A stretch of DNA of 64,000 bases from Hyperoplus lanceolatus (lineage: Eukaryota > Chordata > Actinopteri > Uranoscopiformes > Ammodytidae): contig CM049407.1 of NCBI GenBank assembly GCA_026929865.2, positions 16,430,501 through 16,494,500 on the forward strand. The letters run 5' to 3'. Positions 24,780 to 36,380 of the stretch are shown piece after piece. The notes beneath the pieces were generated by a model. That model was not told where the DNA came from. It saw nothing but the letters and a program-made list of their open reading frames with translations, and did no database searches. A program made the translations under genes and the position numbers. The first letter of the stretch is position 1, and each line of letters begins with the position of its first letter.

Positions 24780-26042
24780 GTGGCGCTACAACAAAGGAAA
24801 ACGCGTTTGGGGCTATAACTCCTACACCGAAAGTCCGACAGTCAAAACCTTTATATCCACAGATGCACACAAGTCAGATGCATCTTTTGAGATAGGCCAT
24901 GCCCATTTGCGTATATATAGATTTTTCGCTACATCGCAAAAACTGTGTCAGTCACCAAAACGTACTCCTCCTAGAGTTTTAGGCCGATTTGGACAAAACC
25001 AAAAGCATTATGCTCTACCGACTCCCACGAGCAAAAGTTGGTCAAATAATTCTTCTACGACTATCGGAAGACCAAACGGTAGCGCTTTAAAGATTTGCAA
25101 AAATCCGTAAAAAAAAAAAAAGAGGGATTTTCTTGAAACTCAAGGGAGACTATCATGGGGCATACCTGAGTCTATAAAAAATATGGCCAAGAAATTCCTA
25201 TGTATGCCGGACTTATTAAACAAATGAGTTTTTCACTTTTACTTCCTGTTTCGAAGTATTTAGGTGGGAAAATTCAAAAAAGTGTCTTTACAATGGAGAG
25301 GTTGACAATTTGATCTTGCGCTTAACTCCCCAACCAAACATCGCACATGCAAAAACTTGACATCAACTTGTTTGGTACATTGAGCTGCATCTTTCTATCT
25401 AACGTAGTTTTGCGAATGTCATCCATAGGGGGCGTCAAAACCACAAAAAGCAAAGAAAACGCGTTTGGGGCTATAACTTCCACACCGAACATCCCACAGT
25501 CAAACACTTTATATCCACAGATGCCCACAAGTCAGCTGCATCTTTTGAGATAGGCCACGCCCATTTGCGTAAGGGATTTCCTACTGTTTTTGCCCGATTT
25601 GGACGAAACCAAAAGCATTATGCTCTACCGACTCCCACTTGCAAAAGTTGTATAAATAATTTTTCTACGCCCGTCGGGAGACCAAACGGTAGTGCTTTAA
25701 AGATTTACACATTAGCTACCTTGTACCAAACTGCTCCTAAATCCAAAACGATTCATCCTATTAACACCAAACTTCACACATGTGTTTGTCCTATGGTTCT
25801 CAGGTTGGTTCTACTTTTTCCTTAAATTGCTCCAAAAGGGGGTGCCAAAAACACACTTGAGCATCTTTCTCTGGGATTTTTTTGCCTTTTGGTCTATAAC
25901 TCCCAAACCAAACATCCCACATTCAAAAACTTTACATCCCCAGATTCCGTGAAGTGAGGGGCCGGCGCAGCGGACGACGACGCCCGATCCCGAGTCGCGT
26001 GGGAGGCTTGGCCCCCGTTCACAACTGCTTGCAGTTCTAGTT
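24780..26042. repeat. Interspersed repeat with internal repetition
   Basis: A block starting GCGTTTGGGGCTATAACT occurs at about 24808 and 25462 and in a shorter, diverged form at about 25880. Each of the first two is followed by CATCTTTTGAGATAGGCCA, then by CCAAAAGCATTATGCTCTAC and GACCAAACGGTAG. The region ends with a CpG-rich stretch (GGCCGGCGCAGCGGACGACG) and TGCTTGCAGTTCTAG. Peptides read from it are not convincing genes. Left boundary is unclear. Confidence 0.65.
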
Positions 26043-29000
26043 TGTATGTTGTAATCCACTTTTATGTACACTGATGTATACTATACTACCATTCTTTCAT
26101 ATTTCCTATGATTAAGTTTAAAATGGTTGGAATTACTCTCATCACACTTATGACATCTTGGTATCCAATTTTCCCCTTGTATTACTAAATCTAGATACAT
26201 TTTAATATGGCTGAAGTGTAAAAATTAAAGTGTAAGTATAGTTGAAGAAGTAACCTTTTCTTTACACCTGTAAAATACTACTACTGCTAGAAACCTTTGT
26301 GAAATTACTGGATATTTTAAATTGTTTAGACAAGCCTCACCTGTTGACTTTGTAAGTTTTAACAGCACAAATAAAAAGACTTCTACTATACAGAGCCACA
26401 CTTAGTTCACGAGCATCGCCAAGAGAGAGAGAAAAAAAAACAGGTCCAGAACTATACTGTAGACTCTGAACTGGCTTATCCATATTACAGCTTTTTTTTT
26501 CCTGCTGCCAAAACCCCCTGTTTTGCTGCTCAAGAACAGCAATCATGGTTGCATCAGTGCTTCACTTCAAACACTCTCAATTGCTGCAATTTGCAGCTGC
26601 TAGAAGTTTGCTGACTAGCTGCCAAGGGGGTCGGCCATCAACTCTTTGCAGAGGACCAACAGAGCTCAAAGACTTCCGATGGCTGCGAAGACCTCCAGTT
26701 GTGGCCTGTGGTTGTCGCTCCAAAAGAAAATGCAGACCCCAGTCCTTTTCCAAATCGAAATCAACAGCGTCACACAAACTCAAATATTTAAGCAGCCAAC
26801 CTGTCATGCCATTGGCAGACGGTTGAATGTTTGAACAGAATTCCCATTTTCTATTATACAGCCTATTATACAGACTATTTTACAGCCGTCAGATAATACT
26901 CAAACAGAGTGGTCTCTTCTACCATCCCGATTCCTCCACCATCCTTACAACTATTTTATTGCTGGACATAGGTGTTTGAGCCAATCAAGATTGATCAAAC
27001 TTTGAAATTTTAAGAGTAAAATCTTAATTTTCTTGTGAATGCACTGACATCTCTGTTTGACGATTGGCGCTCACACTGATCTTATTGTTCCCATACTCAT
27101 GTCCCATTCTGCATACAGTTTCCATCAACTTTCCATCAGTTACTTGTTTCCACCGTGAACCACTCTTATTCCTCTGTTCTGTTCTAAGTGGTTAGACCAG
27201 CTGGTATAGGCATGTTTCCCGTGTTCTGTTTCATCAGGTGCATCCACTTCCCTCTCACAGTCCACTGACTTGCAGGTCAGGTGGAATGGGAGCTCTAAAA
27301 TGTAGGTGCATTTGGTGAGTTTGAATGTGTTCGTCCTTCCGTGACAGGAGAACGTGAGACAAAATGGTTGAGAGGTGGCGGTGCATTCTTGTCCGGTCGT
27401 AATGGGCTTCAGCCTTGTGTGACCCTGAACGGCAGCAAAAGGACAGGTGGTTTGAAATAGAATGAACAGGTGTTGCGATCGAAAGCAGCAACAGACTGTC
27501 TTCAATTATTGTATAAATTACAAGCATTATGTGCTGTGGTATACCTCCCACACAACAAAAGAGGTGAAAAAGCCTTGTTTTAAATTCCTGTAATGCACTA
27601 CACATTAAGTGCAGAGTTGAAAAAAAAACTATACATTTTACAAAGTGAAATGCACCAAATGTTGACTTTCTCAGCCCACATTTACTCTACATAAGTTGAA
27701 ACTGTGTCTCTTTGAGTATCACTTCACGCAATCCTCTACCCTTGAACAACACCTCTCCACCCAAACAAATATGCATTTTTCCTAAAGTAAAAAAAGTCAC
27801 TTGTGTTCGTCTCCTTTATTCTGGGTTGCAATTTTGTAGCACTCTGGCTCGGATGCAAGCACATCTGTATTACTGTATTTTGATGTGAATTAATGGAACC
27901 CGTAAGAAGCCCCAATCGACTCGGTGCATGGCTGAAAATAGTTATTTCGGACTGCTCAAGCTAAATTTGCATAGACATTAAGTGGCTGATGCAATCATAT
28001 GACCTTTATTCATACAGATAAAAGGGCACATCTTCAACAGCAGCCTATATTAACAAGCTACAGTATGTCATAACAAGTATGCCAGTATTAGTGAGTGATA
28101 ATGTATTTGCCAGTATCTGAAATTAATACTAATGTGTATACTGTACTGATCTGAGAAGTTATTAGAATGATGTTAGATAGTAAAGATAGTTTGTGTGTGT
28201 CAGTGATGATCAACTTTATCTGAAGTAGAAATAGGCAGCAGGCATGTAATTGGTAGCTTCATTGTAGACCCTGGCCTTTTGTCCTCTTTGCCCTTTTTAG
28301 ATTGAAAATCAAGATGAACTTTTTTCAAGCAGTACTTCTGAAGGGCATTCAGTTTTTCCACGTGGCTCCTTAAAGCTGACGCACACACCTGGTTCTTTTC
28401 AGCAGCTTACATTCATCACATTGAGGCACTACTTTTTGTCTGGGTATTTATTTTGATCCATCATTTATGTCAAAATGTCTATGAAGAGAAGTATTACTAG
28501 TCTTTTGTGTCCCGAGTTGCTTTGGAAATTGCTTTTACCCTCTCAGATAAAGAAATGGTTATTTTTTAGTTGCTCTTTCCATCTGTCCTTTACCCTCTTT
28601 TCCCCCTGTGGCGGTATATCCTCACAAAAGGATGTAAAGAGAAGAATTTATGCGTGAGAGCTGACCCAGGAGTCTGGCATAATTTAGTGAGCGATAACAG
28701 TGATAAGATTACTGCTGCAGTAGTGGGTCGTTCAATGGTCAATAAATTAAACGGTTGAAGGATAGCCACTATATATTGTACAAAAGCAGTCAGAGCATGT
28801 AATGAAGCTAAAGAGTATCTTATAGATTAAAGAGAAAAAAAGAAACAACACTATTCAGAAATGTAGTGTTTCAAATCATCGTTCTGTAAATTCACAAATA
28901 CGGTATTATGTATGATCACATTTGATTACAAGTAATAAATTAACTTGTATTGCTTGGCACATGACAGACATTTTTTTTTAAGTTTATTGGTTTATTGATA

Positions 29001-29053
29001 TTAATTAATATAGAAGGTAATATATTTAGTTAATTAATTAACTGTTTGTGAAG
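26043..29053. other. Intergenic, one weak exon candidate
   Basis: Besides the candidate at 27140-27424, nothing is supported. The frame at 26545-26826 overlaps an opposite frame and has no recognisable domain. Confidence 0.5.
27140..27424 (-). CDS. Possible terminal exon, unrecognised (low confidence)
   Basis: On the minus strand a pyrimidine-rich stretch ending GCTGCCGTTCAG is followed by 94 open codons to a TAA at 27140-27142. The peptide is Cys-rich (GQECTATSQPFCLTFSCHG, then LTKCTYILELPFHLTCKSVD) and uses many C/G third bases (ACC, CTC, CTG, TTC, AAG), unlike the surrounding AT-rich DNA. This looks coding by composition but I do not recognise it and see no partner exon, so it may be a chance frame or an old pseudogene. 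Confidence 0.22.
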   Translation of the reverse strand, partial: GHTRLKPITTGQECTATSQPFCLTFSCHGRTNTFKLTKCTYILELPFHLTCKSVDCEREVDAPDETEHGKHAYTSWSNHLEQNRGIRVVHGGNK

Positions 29054-29365
29054 TAGGGGAGAGTGGGGTGAGATGTGCCACTTTTTACTCAAAGTGACTT
29101 TCAAGTGAGGCCTTGACAGTAAAGTCTCCAACTCAAATATGTACATATATTTCAGGGTGTTCAGGGCATCCCCGGCAACAACAATTTTGGATTTGAAATA
29201 AACTGTTTAAGAAATATAGCTTTCGGAAAAAAATTGACGTGGCACAACTTGCCCCCGGTGTGGTGTAAGTTGTGCCACAAGAGAGAATACCATGGGATAC
29301 ATTGTGCCATTGATATATATCTCATAAACTGTAATGCAAGACAAATCCATTACACAATCACTTAT

Positions 29366-29599
29366 TTAAGGTTTATTTAAAGTAAATAAAGTAAATGTTT
29401 TACAAAGATTGAAGGACAATTTTCTTAAACAAGGCCTAGCAGATCTAATGGTTTTACCTGCAAAGCTCACAATGACAAAGTCAACATCATCATCTTTCTG
29501 GCTATCTGAACTCTCATCAGTGGTGTCGTTAAGTTGAATAGAGATGTCAGTCTCTTCTGAGCTACTGTAGACAACTGCCCTTGTAGAACCAACTGCCAC
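29366..29599 (-). pseudogene. Possible transposase C-terminal fragment
   Basis: The 77-codon frame has an acidic serine-rich run (SSDSQKDDDVD) followed by DFVIVSFAGKTIRSARPCLR. An acidic stretch before a D-F-V-x-V-x-F-x-G-K motif is common at the end of transposases in fish genomes (my recollection; not checked by search). It is cut at its N-terminal side by the inserted LINE end. Function is not assignable from this fragment. Confidence 0.35.
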
Positions 29600-29605
29600 C
29601 TGGCA

Positions 29606-29870
29606 TATGCGATTCCCTCTCCATGTCTGCCTTTAAATCAAGGCTCAAAACCCATCTGTACACCCTGGTTTTTCCTCCCCATTAACTATCTTTCCTCTGC
29701 ATTGCTATCTTTGTTTATATGTGGATGTCTGGGTTTTATGTCTTTTATTTTTGTTATTGTTATTTTACCTTCATTTTTACCTACTGAATGCACTATGTTC
29801 AGCACTTTGGACAGCGCAAACTGTTATAAATGTGCTTTTATAAATACATTTTACTTACTTACTTACTTAT
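29606..29870 (+). mobile_element. L2-like LINE, 5'-truncated 3' end
   Basis: The frame from 29611 reads DSLSMSAFKSRLKTHLYTLV and ends at a TAA at 29683-29685. This is the typical last segment of L2-type LINE ORF2 (FKSRLKTHL). A 3' UTR with CAGCACTTTGGACAGC and TAAATGTGCTTTTATAAATA follows, then a (CTTA)n tail at about 29851-29870. Only the last 265 bp of the LINE are present. Confidence 0.85.
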
Positions 29871-30274
29871 AACTCTGCCCAGGCCCTCTGGCAAAAATCA
29901 CTCCAACGCCAGAATTTTGGATAACAAGCATGATGCAGCAGTTTAGGGCTGACATCGTGCTAACTATATAGACACAAAGTGTAGCATACTAAAGCACTAA
30001 AACATGTATCAAATGTTTTCAAACGTGTCTATTATTGTTCAGACACAATAATCAAAAGACCTTGATCATGGAAATTTTACCTTGAAAGGCAAAAAACAGT
30101 TTTTGAGCTCAATGTGCTTATATCTTATTCCATGTTTCTCCCTTCCTTACAGGATGAGTCAAATGGATGGTTCTTCTTAAATATGTGGCCAAATTTCAAA
30201 TTTCTTCTATGGTTTTCTAGAAACAAGGGGTGGCACAACTTCCCCACCAGCACAACTCAGGCCACTCTCCCCTA

Positions 30275-30868
30275 TTATCAGATTGAATGACTTCAGTCTC
30301 CTAATGATTACTCTCGCTTCTTAACATATATACGTGCAAGTCACTCAAGTCAGAACAAAGTGAAAAGCAATTACCCTACCATTATCTTTCTATTCACTAT
30401 GGAAGCCTTGGAGCGCCAGTGTAGGTAGATACAGTATATGGGGCAGCATGGGTCTGCATCGCCAGCCTCTGAAAGCACTTGTGAAACAGATAATGGACTG
30501 TGAGCCTCTTTATGGAGTTCAAAACCAAACCAGACGTATGCTCCCACAGTTAACATTTAATGAAACGGTCTTCAAATGGCATACGGTCTCCGTCCATTTC
30601 ATGTTGCTTTACAGATACATGCAGTTTGGTTAATAGGCTATATTCTGAATGCATTGGAGTCAAGTGTTCACATACTGAACAGGTACTGATCGGCAGGCAG
30701 TCCCAGAACCCCCTGATCAAAATCTGTTCAGCAGAGGCCATCAATAAGGTGTCTCAGTCGCTTGACTGGAAGGATTAAAGACAACATCAAACAGTAATCT
30801 GAGATCAGGTAATTACAGTTTCCCTGATAAAATGGAAATATGGATGTGAGTTATACAAGTTTAGCAGC

Positions 30869-30907
<39 letters not shown>

Positions 30908-32604
30908 TCTGTCGATGAAGTTTAATGGCGCGGACGTGATGAGAATCTTGAAGTTGCTTTGAACAATAATTCCATTCAGAACATGGAGTAAACAAACAAC
31001 TTTAGTGGACGACCAAATGTCCTCACGCTGTGTAGTTAAAGTATTGGTTACATAACAATCTGAACAGTTAATCACAATACGAAAGAGATCCATTCTGTTA
31101 ACGACAGATGCTATACATTTCTGACTGCTTATTGCACTTTCTAAATCATTTCCATAAATCATTAGCTTCATAATATGGTTACAGAATAATGCTAAAGGTA
31201 TTATTCAAAAGTTCAGCCCTCTAACATGTTTTAACGACACTTGTCTTCACATGATGTATTACGTTGCGTTCATCAGTCAGATTAAAGTTTTAATCATCCA
31301 AATGGCGTTGTCAGTCCAGCATATGTGTGATACTGAATCTGTTATATGCTCGGTCAGTCATTACATTTATCATACTGTAAATGCATGACACACTGCAGGC
31401 TTAAGGGCGCGGTTTTATTCAGATGATAATAGTGGTATAGGTGCTGCCTAAATACAGCACTAAATTACATTTCTCACTTTGTCTTTTCGTTCTTCTTCTA
31501 GCTCAGTCTTCCGCCCTCTATTACCATTTGATTCAAGTTGTCCCTGGCCGTGTGACTTTAGAAGACTCAAATCATTACCATTACCATTCATTATCATTAT
31601 TATTTAAAAGCAGAGGGTGTCATATTTGTCGGCAATTCTATTTGACAATACACACGTGCAAATGAAATATGAAATATGCCAGAAAATTAGGAGGGTTAAT
31701 TTGCTGTACAGATCTTTGTCGGTGTCGGTTTACACTCAAAATAATATTTATTATTTTACTAATATTATAGAATCAATTATCCTGTCAGCCATCATATTCT
31801 GGTCTAAATACATTTTATTTCAGAGTCTTGTTAATGGTTGACCTTTGTTGAGTCAACTTCAACTTGACAGTTGACGGCCGTTTTCCCAGTATTTGCTGGT
31901 GGTCGATTAGCACAAAGAATAGGTCTGATTGAGTATGTTTGTGAAGGCCAAACAAAGCCAAACGTACTCAGTGAATGGGGCTTGTCGGAAAATGTTGAAA
32001 CTAGTTTCTTGCCAAGTATGACTGAAATGCCATTTCCTTGATGGGGGGTTAACAGCCAAAAGTTGATCCGCTATATTTTTTGGCCATGTATTTACACCAT
32101 ATGTTGATTGGTTCCTGAAAACTTTGAGCAATCAGATGATGGCCATACACTGTAATTTCACAGAGGAGTTTGCTGGCCATGCGGTGATGTTCCAGCTAAG
32201 TAATCAAAACACTTAATTCGTTTTCTCACATGTCCGGCTATACACGGTTGGCCAAGTCAAAAATGAGATGCGCCTTATTTGCCTACTTTGCTTTCTCATC
32301 AGAAAAGACTTGGGGCTTCAAGTTCGATTGAAATGCTCAACAAACAGGGTAGGGTCACGCTGCATAGCTGGTTTGCCAGAGAAGAAAGCCATCTGGTTAA
32401 CGGAATCATAAAGGAGGTCAGGCCAGTAATGCACTGCCTGGGCAGAGTGTGGACCTGGCCACACACTAAATCACAAGTGAAGAGAAGCCGATTACTAAAA
32501 CAGATTGCCATCTAACAGAGGACAATCAATCTGACGAGAACACCCTCTGCAGTCCAACGACCGAATGGATCAAAATAAAAGTATGTCTGATAGAAATTCC
32601 CGGT
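30275..32604. other. Intergenic, no gene seen
   Basis: Only the GA microsatellite is recognised. Composition is AT-rich on both strands, without coding signature. Confidence 0.55.
30870..30905. repeat. (GA)n microsatellite
   Basis: A run of about 17 GA units, uninterrupted. Confidence 0.92.
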
Positions 32605-32608
32605 TTAA

Positions 32609-33535
32609 AGCGGCTACGAGTAACATTTAAATATCTTTTAAACAGCCTCATGTTTCCTCTCATAATCATAAATTACCTTTAACAGCAAACTAGACCATCT
32701 GTGCAAAGAAAGACATTTTTATATAGTTTTTATTACTGCATTTGATCTGGTCGTACACCCAGTCCGATTTTTGGTTGACGCGTGCATGCTCCATGGTCAC
32801 ATATCCGTATTGGTCGCAGATTTCAGTGTGGCGCAGGAACGTGAATTGAGAAGCCTATCCCTCCAGGTGAGGGAAGGGGAGCGGGAGCCTTGTTTGAGAC
32901 AGTTATTTGTCGTCATAATGACTGATAACGGGGCTGAACCATCAAAGAAAGAAAAGAAAATGCAATGAAGAAAAGCTAAAAGGGAGAGTGATAGTCGGGC
33001 GGGAGGGCGTTGCCAAGCAACGTATACACAATTTCACGCAGCGAAACTAGACTGCAGTGTTTACTCCTAAATGAATGAGCGGTAGCCTACTAAAACAAAG
33101 TTTACTTTGCCTCACCAGCATCATCAGATGACCATTATTCATCGGAAATAGTCATTATTTACAACAACACATTACCTCATCGTGATCCATACTAACTAAC
33201 TGCCATCTCTCGTTCATTCGCTTTGTGTGAGGACACGGAGACTCGTTCAGCTCCGTGAGAGGTGACAATGCATCAACTCATTGCAATCAGGTGTGTTTAG
33301 CACTTACTGGCATTAGTTGATGCTGTGTCACCCATAGACTCACGGAGCCAAAAAGAGTCCGGTGCCCTCACACTTTCAACACACGGACACGCCACGCACC
33401 ATATTGCTTCCTGATTATTTGACTCTTGCACTCCCTGGACGAGCTACATAACAGCTTCACGACAGCTGGCGTCGTAATAATATTACCGCTTTTGTTCAAA
33501 GGTGTCGCCAACGTGCCGACTTACTCGTAGTAGCT
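32609..33535. mobile_element. TTAA-flanked MITE, family 3
   Basis: The ends AGCGGCTACGAGTAAC and TTACTCGTAGTAGCT are inverted repeats, flanked by TTAA at 32605-32608 and 33536-33539. The body is 927 bp and contains a GC-richer part and an internal hairpin at 33225-33372. The segment 32660-32770 resembles 63260-63370 (GCAAAC-AGACCATCTGTGCAA), so these TTAA families share inner sequence. No transposase is encoded. Confidence 0.82.
33225..33372. repeat. Imperfect hairpin inside the TTAA MITE
   Basis: GTGAGGACACGGAGACTC and CTCCGTGAGAGGTGACA on the left pair with TGTCACCCATAGACTCACGG and GAGTCCGGTGCCCTCAC on the right, around a loop near 33290-33310. The stem is about 60 bp with mismatches. Confidence 0.7.
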
Positions 33536-34073
33536 TTAACTCACTCAGCTGTTGAGTTTTCAATGTTCAATACAGTGATGTTGCCTTTTAATCGGTGTGC
33601 TGAAATCGATGCTCATAAGTGTCCTCAATTGTACAGTATAGTAAATGCACTGTCAGTCATGTCTTTGGCTTTTCCTAATATGGCCTTGTTTACCCAACAA
33701 ACAGTTTATGATTTATTGTCTGAGGTTCTCCTGAACAGAATCATCCCCTTACATTCTGTATTTCACTTCCCCTTTCTAGGATTACCACTTTTATGTAAAA
33801 GTGCATTTTATCCATTTACTCACTGAGGATGGATCACACGCTATGCTTTGTACTCTTGACATAAAATTACATTATACTTACAGGATGCTTTTGCCAGACT
33901 TTACAATCTTTTCTCTTATTTGATTCCACAATTGGGGAGCACATTTAAGAATATAGATCCCTCAGCTGTCTAATTAGGCTGCTATAAGACTTGTGCATTG
34001 ACTTAGTTATTGGCCGGAAGAGTCTGGCTACAGGCACTATGGCACTTTGTCTAAGTCCATGCCACCTGTACAC

Positions 34074-34155
34074 TAAGGGCGCACCCACACTGGGCCAAGC
34101 GTGCCCAAGACCATCGTGCTTAGGAACGGTATGGGTCTAGTGTGAGTGTGCCTTA
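34074..34155. mobile_element. 82-bp miniature inverted-repeat element
   Basis: TAAGGGCGCACCCACACT and AGTGTGAGTGTGCCTTA face each other around a short centre with GTGCCCAAG and GGAACGGTA. It looks like a deletion product of a larger element. A related left terminus, GGTGCACTCAAACTAGGCC, occurs at 51656, where the opposite end was not found. Confidence 0.65.
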
Positions 34156-34466
34156 GGTGCATCCCTCACAGAAAAAGAAGAAAGTGCAGTGCATTTTTGG
34201 TGTTCGAATACATGAATATTTAATTCCACTGTTTTGTAGAAGACGTGCAAATTGATTTGCATGCAAAAACTAATGACGAAGACTAATTTTAGCCCTTGCT
34301 TTAGAGATCTCAAAACACGGTTGGATTAGAATTTTCTCTGTCGTAATGCAAATTATCCTTGGATTATTGTGTTTGGTTGTCCTTTAGGATCCTTCATTCG
34401 TCCATTTACCAATCATTTGGGTGTGATTTTTGACGGATCAGATTATTCATGATGTTTCCAGATCCA

Positions 34467-35704
34467 GGGGCCTCATTTATCAACAGTGCGTAGAAAAGGT
34501 TCTAAATTCACTCTTACGAATGGAATTTAGTATGTGCTTAAGTACAAAAAAATCGGTATTTATCAAACGTGCGCTGGCCTATCGTACGCACACCAGTAAG
34601 TCATCAATCTTGATAAATCCCACATGTTCTTAAGTACCATGCTCGTTCACGCTCAGACCATTTGCATTCAGAAACGCCTCCAATTAACCATATATGGTCA
34701 CAACACATCCCTTTATCAACCATGTGAATGTGTTTTATCCCTCTCCGCTACAATGGCAAAGAGGGCAACGAAAAGAAACTTCTCCAACACATAAATGGAC
34801 AAACCCTTGTAAATGAGGTTGAATCAAAGCAAAACATATTTTGTTGGCTCACTTAGTGCAGGCATTAAAACAAAAGAAAGCTTGCTTCATGGGAAAATGT
34901 GATATTTTGTGAAGTTGTAAGGCAACGGCATTGTTTGGGGTCCGCGATCTGACAACTTTACGTGCAGTCATTCATAAACTCTCTCAATAAATAAGAGATG
35001 AAGATAAGTTTCTAACAACATTAGAGTTACTAAGTGAAATGAGTGATTGGCGAGTCTGGCGAGTCACCGCGGCTCGTCCAGCTCACAGCTGAGTGCTGTC
35101 AGATGAGAAGCACAGAGAGCATCGGAGGGATCCTCCGCTTCAAAATATGTAAACGTGTGACACATTTAATGAATAATCAATTAGAGCTTACCTAAAAATA
35201 AGTGTGCCATATAACCATTTATTGCATTTAGGATGTTAGCTCATTTGGACGCTGTTTTGACGTCTGTTTTCATTGATGTATTGGCGATTTTATATCTACT
35301 TCAGTTTCATTACTGAGTCGTGATCAGTGTTCTTAAAGAAACTTAGATTATAAAACAAGAGGTCCAAAACACAGATGATGATTAAACAAACAAATGTATG
35401 ACTTTATATTACCCTAGAAATGCACGGGTGGATTTGATGCGTGGCGATTATAGATATAAAGAGAACGCTGGCGGTTCTAGTATTAATGCAGACGTTGAAA
35501 CTCTTAAATGCTTTGCTTTGTGCTTGTAATATCGCTATTCTACCGCTAGATTCTGTTCGTAAGCATGGTCAGAGTTGTGCTTATATTTACACACATTCAT
35601 AAGTCTAAGTACATTTTGGTAAATTCCATACTTTGCGTGGCAATGTTCTTACGCCCTACTTACGCACAGATTTGTGCGTAAGTACGGTTGATAAATGAGG
35701 CCCC
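34467..35704. mobile_element. Non-autonomous DNA element ending GGGGCCTCATTTATCAAC
   Basis: The left end GGGGCCTCATTTATCAAC and the right end GTTGATAAATGAGGCCCC are perfect 18-bp inverted repeats. Similarity continues inward (AGTGCGTAGAAAAGG against TACGCACAGATTTGTGCG). The body is 1238 bp without a recognisable transposase. No clear target duplication was seen, so the superfamily is left open. Confidence 0.8.
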
Positions 35705-36098
35705 AGGTTTTTTAATAAAGGTGACTGAGCCTTTTCATTAGCTACATAGCCTTAAACCACACTGAGCATTCCATTTGTTTGTACTAGTTACTGTAGCCTA
35801 TATTATAAAATGTCCTAAACAAAATGATGGGTATGGAAGCACATTTCAGCATGCTACTCAGCTAGTGCAAAGGTAACCTGTTCTATGGGCTCCGCTTGTG
35901 CTCAAAGATTTGTTGTAACAGCCTGAGCACAAAACAGACTCAAGCTCTCCTAAGGACGCCTTTTTTCTATGAGTTTAAAAAAATAAAAATCCCTGCTGGT
36001 AAAATAAGAACATACTTTTTCCAATATCCTGGAAACACTTAGAGGTAGTAACTTTGGCACCCAGCCATCAATTAATTTGCTTACAAAAGGGTTATTAA

Positions 36099-36380
36099 AG
36101 CTAGGGTTGGTCATGTTTTCACTGTAATATTTGGCAAAACTCTCATAATAGCCATTCAGCTATATGTAGGTGAAGTGGTCTGAAAATATTTTTTCATCAC
36201 TTTGCTCCCCCCTGCCTCTGTGTACTGCCCCCAAAAATTGCCAACGCTCATGTTAATTTTGACCAATCAGAGCGAGGCTCAGATTCTCCATTCTTATTGG
36301 CTGTGGGACTGTCTGTCCACCTTGGCAACGACGTTGATGCTTCAGTTGCGTGAGCGTTCACGACCCTAGCAGTCTGTAGG
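36099..36380 (+). mobile_element. TTAA-type MITE, left part only
   Basis: TTAA at 36095-36098 is followed by AGCTAGGGTTGGTCATG, a terminus of the TTAAAG type used by the other MITEs in the window. No matching inverted end is found downstream. It seems interrupted by the GC-rich repeat that begins near 36381. Confidence 0.45.

Larger units (their letters stand above)
29054..30274 (-). mobile_element. GGGGAGAGTGGGG-ended DNA element, second family, with nested LINE end
   Basis: The ends TAGGGGAGAGTGGGGTGAG and GGCCACTCTCCCCTA form an inverted pair. The motif GGCACAACTT-C-CCC and its inverse recur inside (29241-29276 and 30231-30255), like terminal sites copied inward. A short frame at 29366-29599 may be the end of a transposase. 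The element is interrupted at about 29606-29870 by an L2-like LINE 3' end. A second, chimeric copy lies at 41009-41553. Confidence 0.75.
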
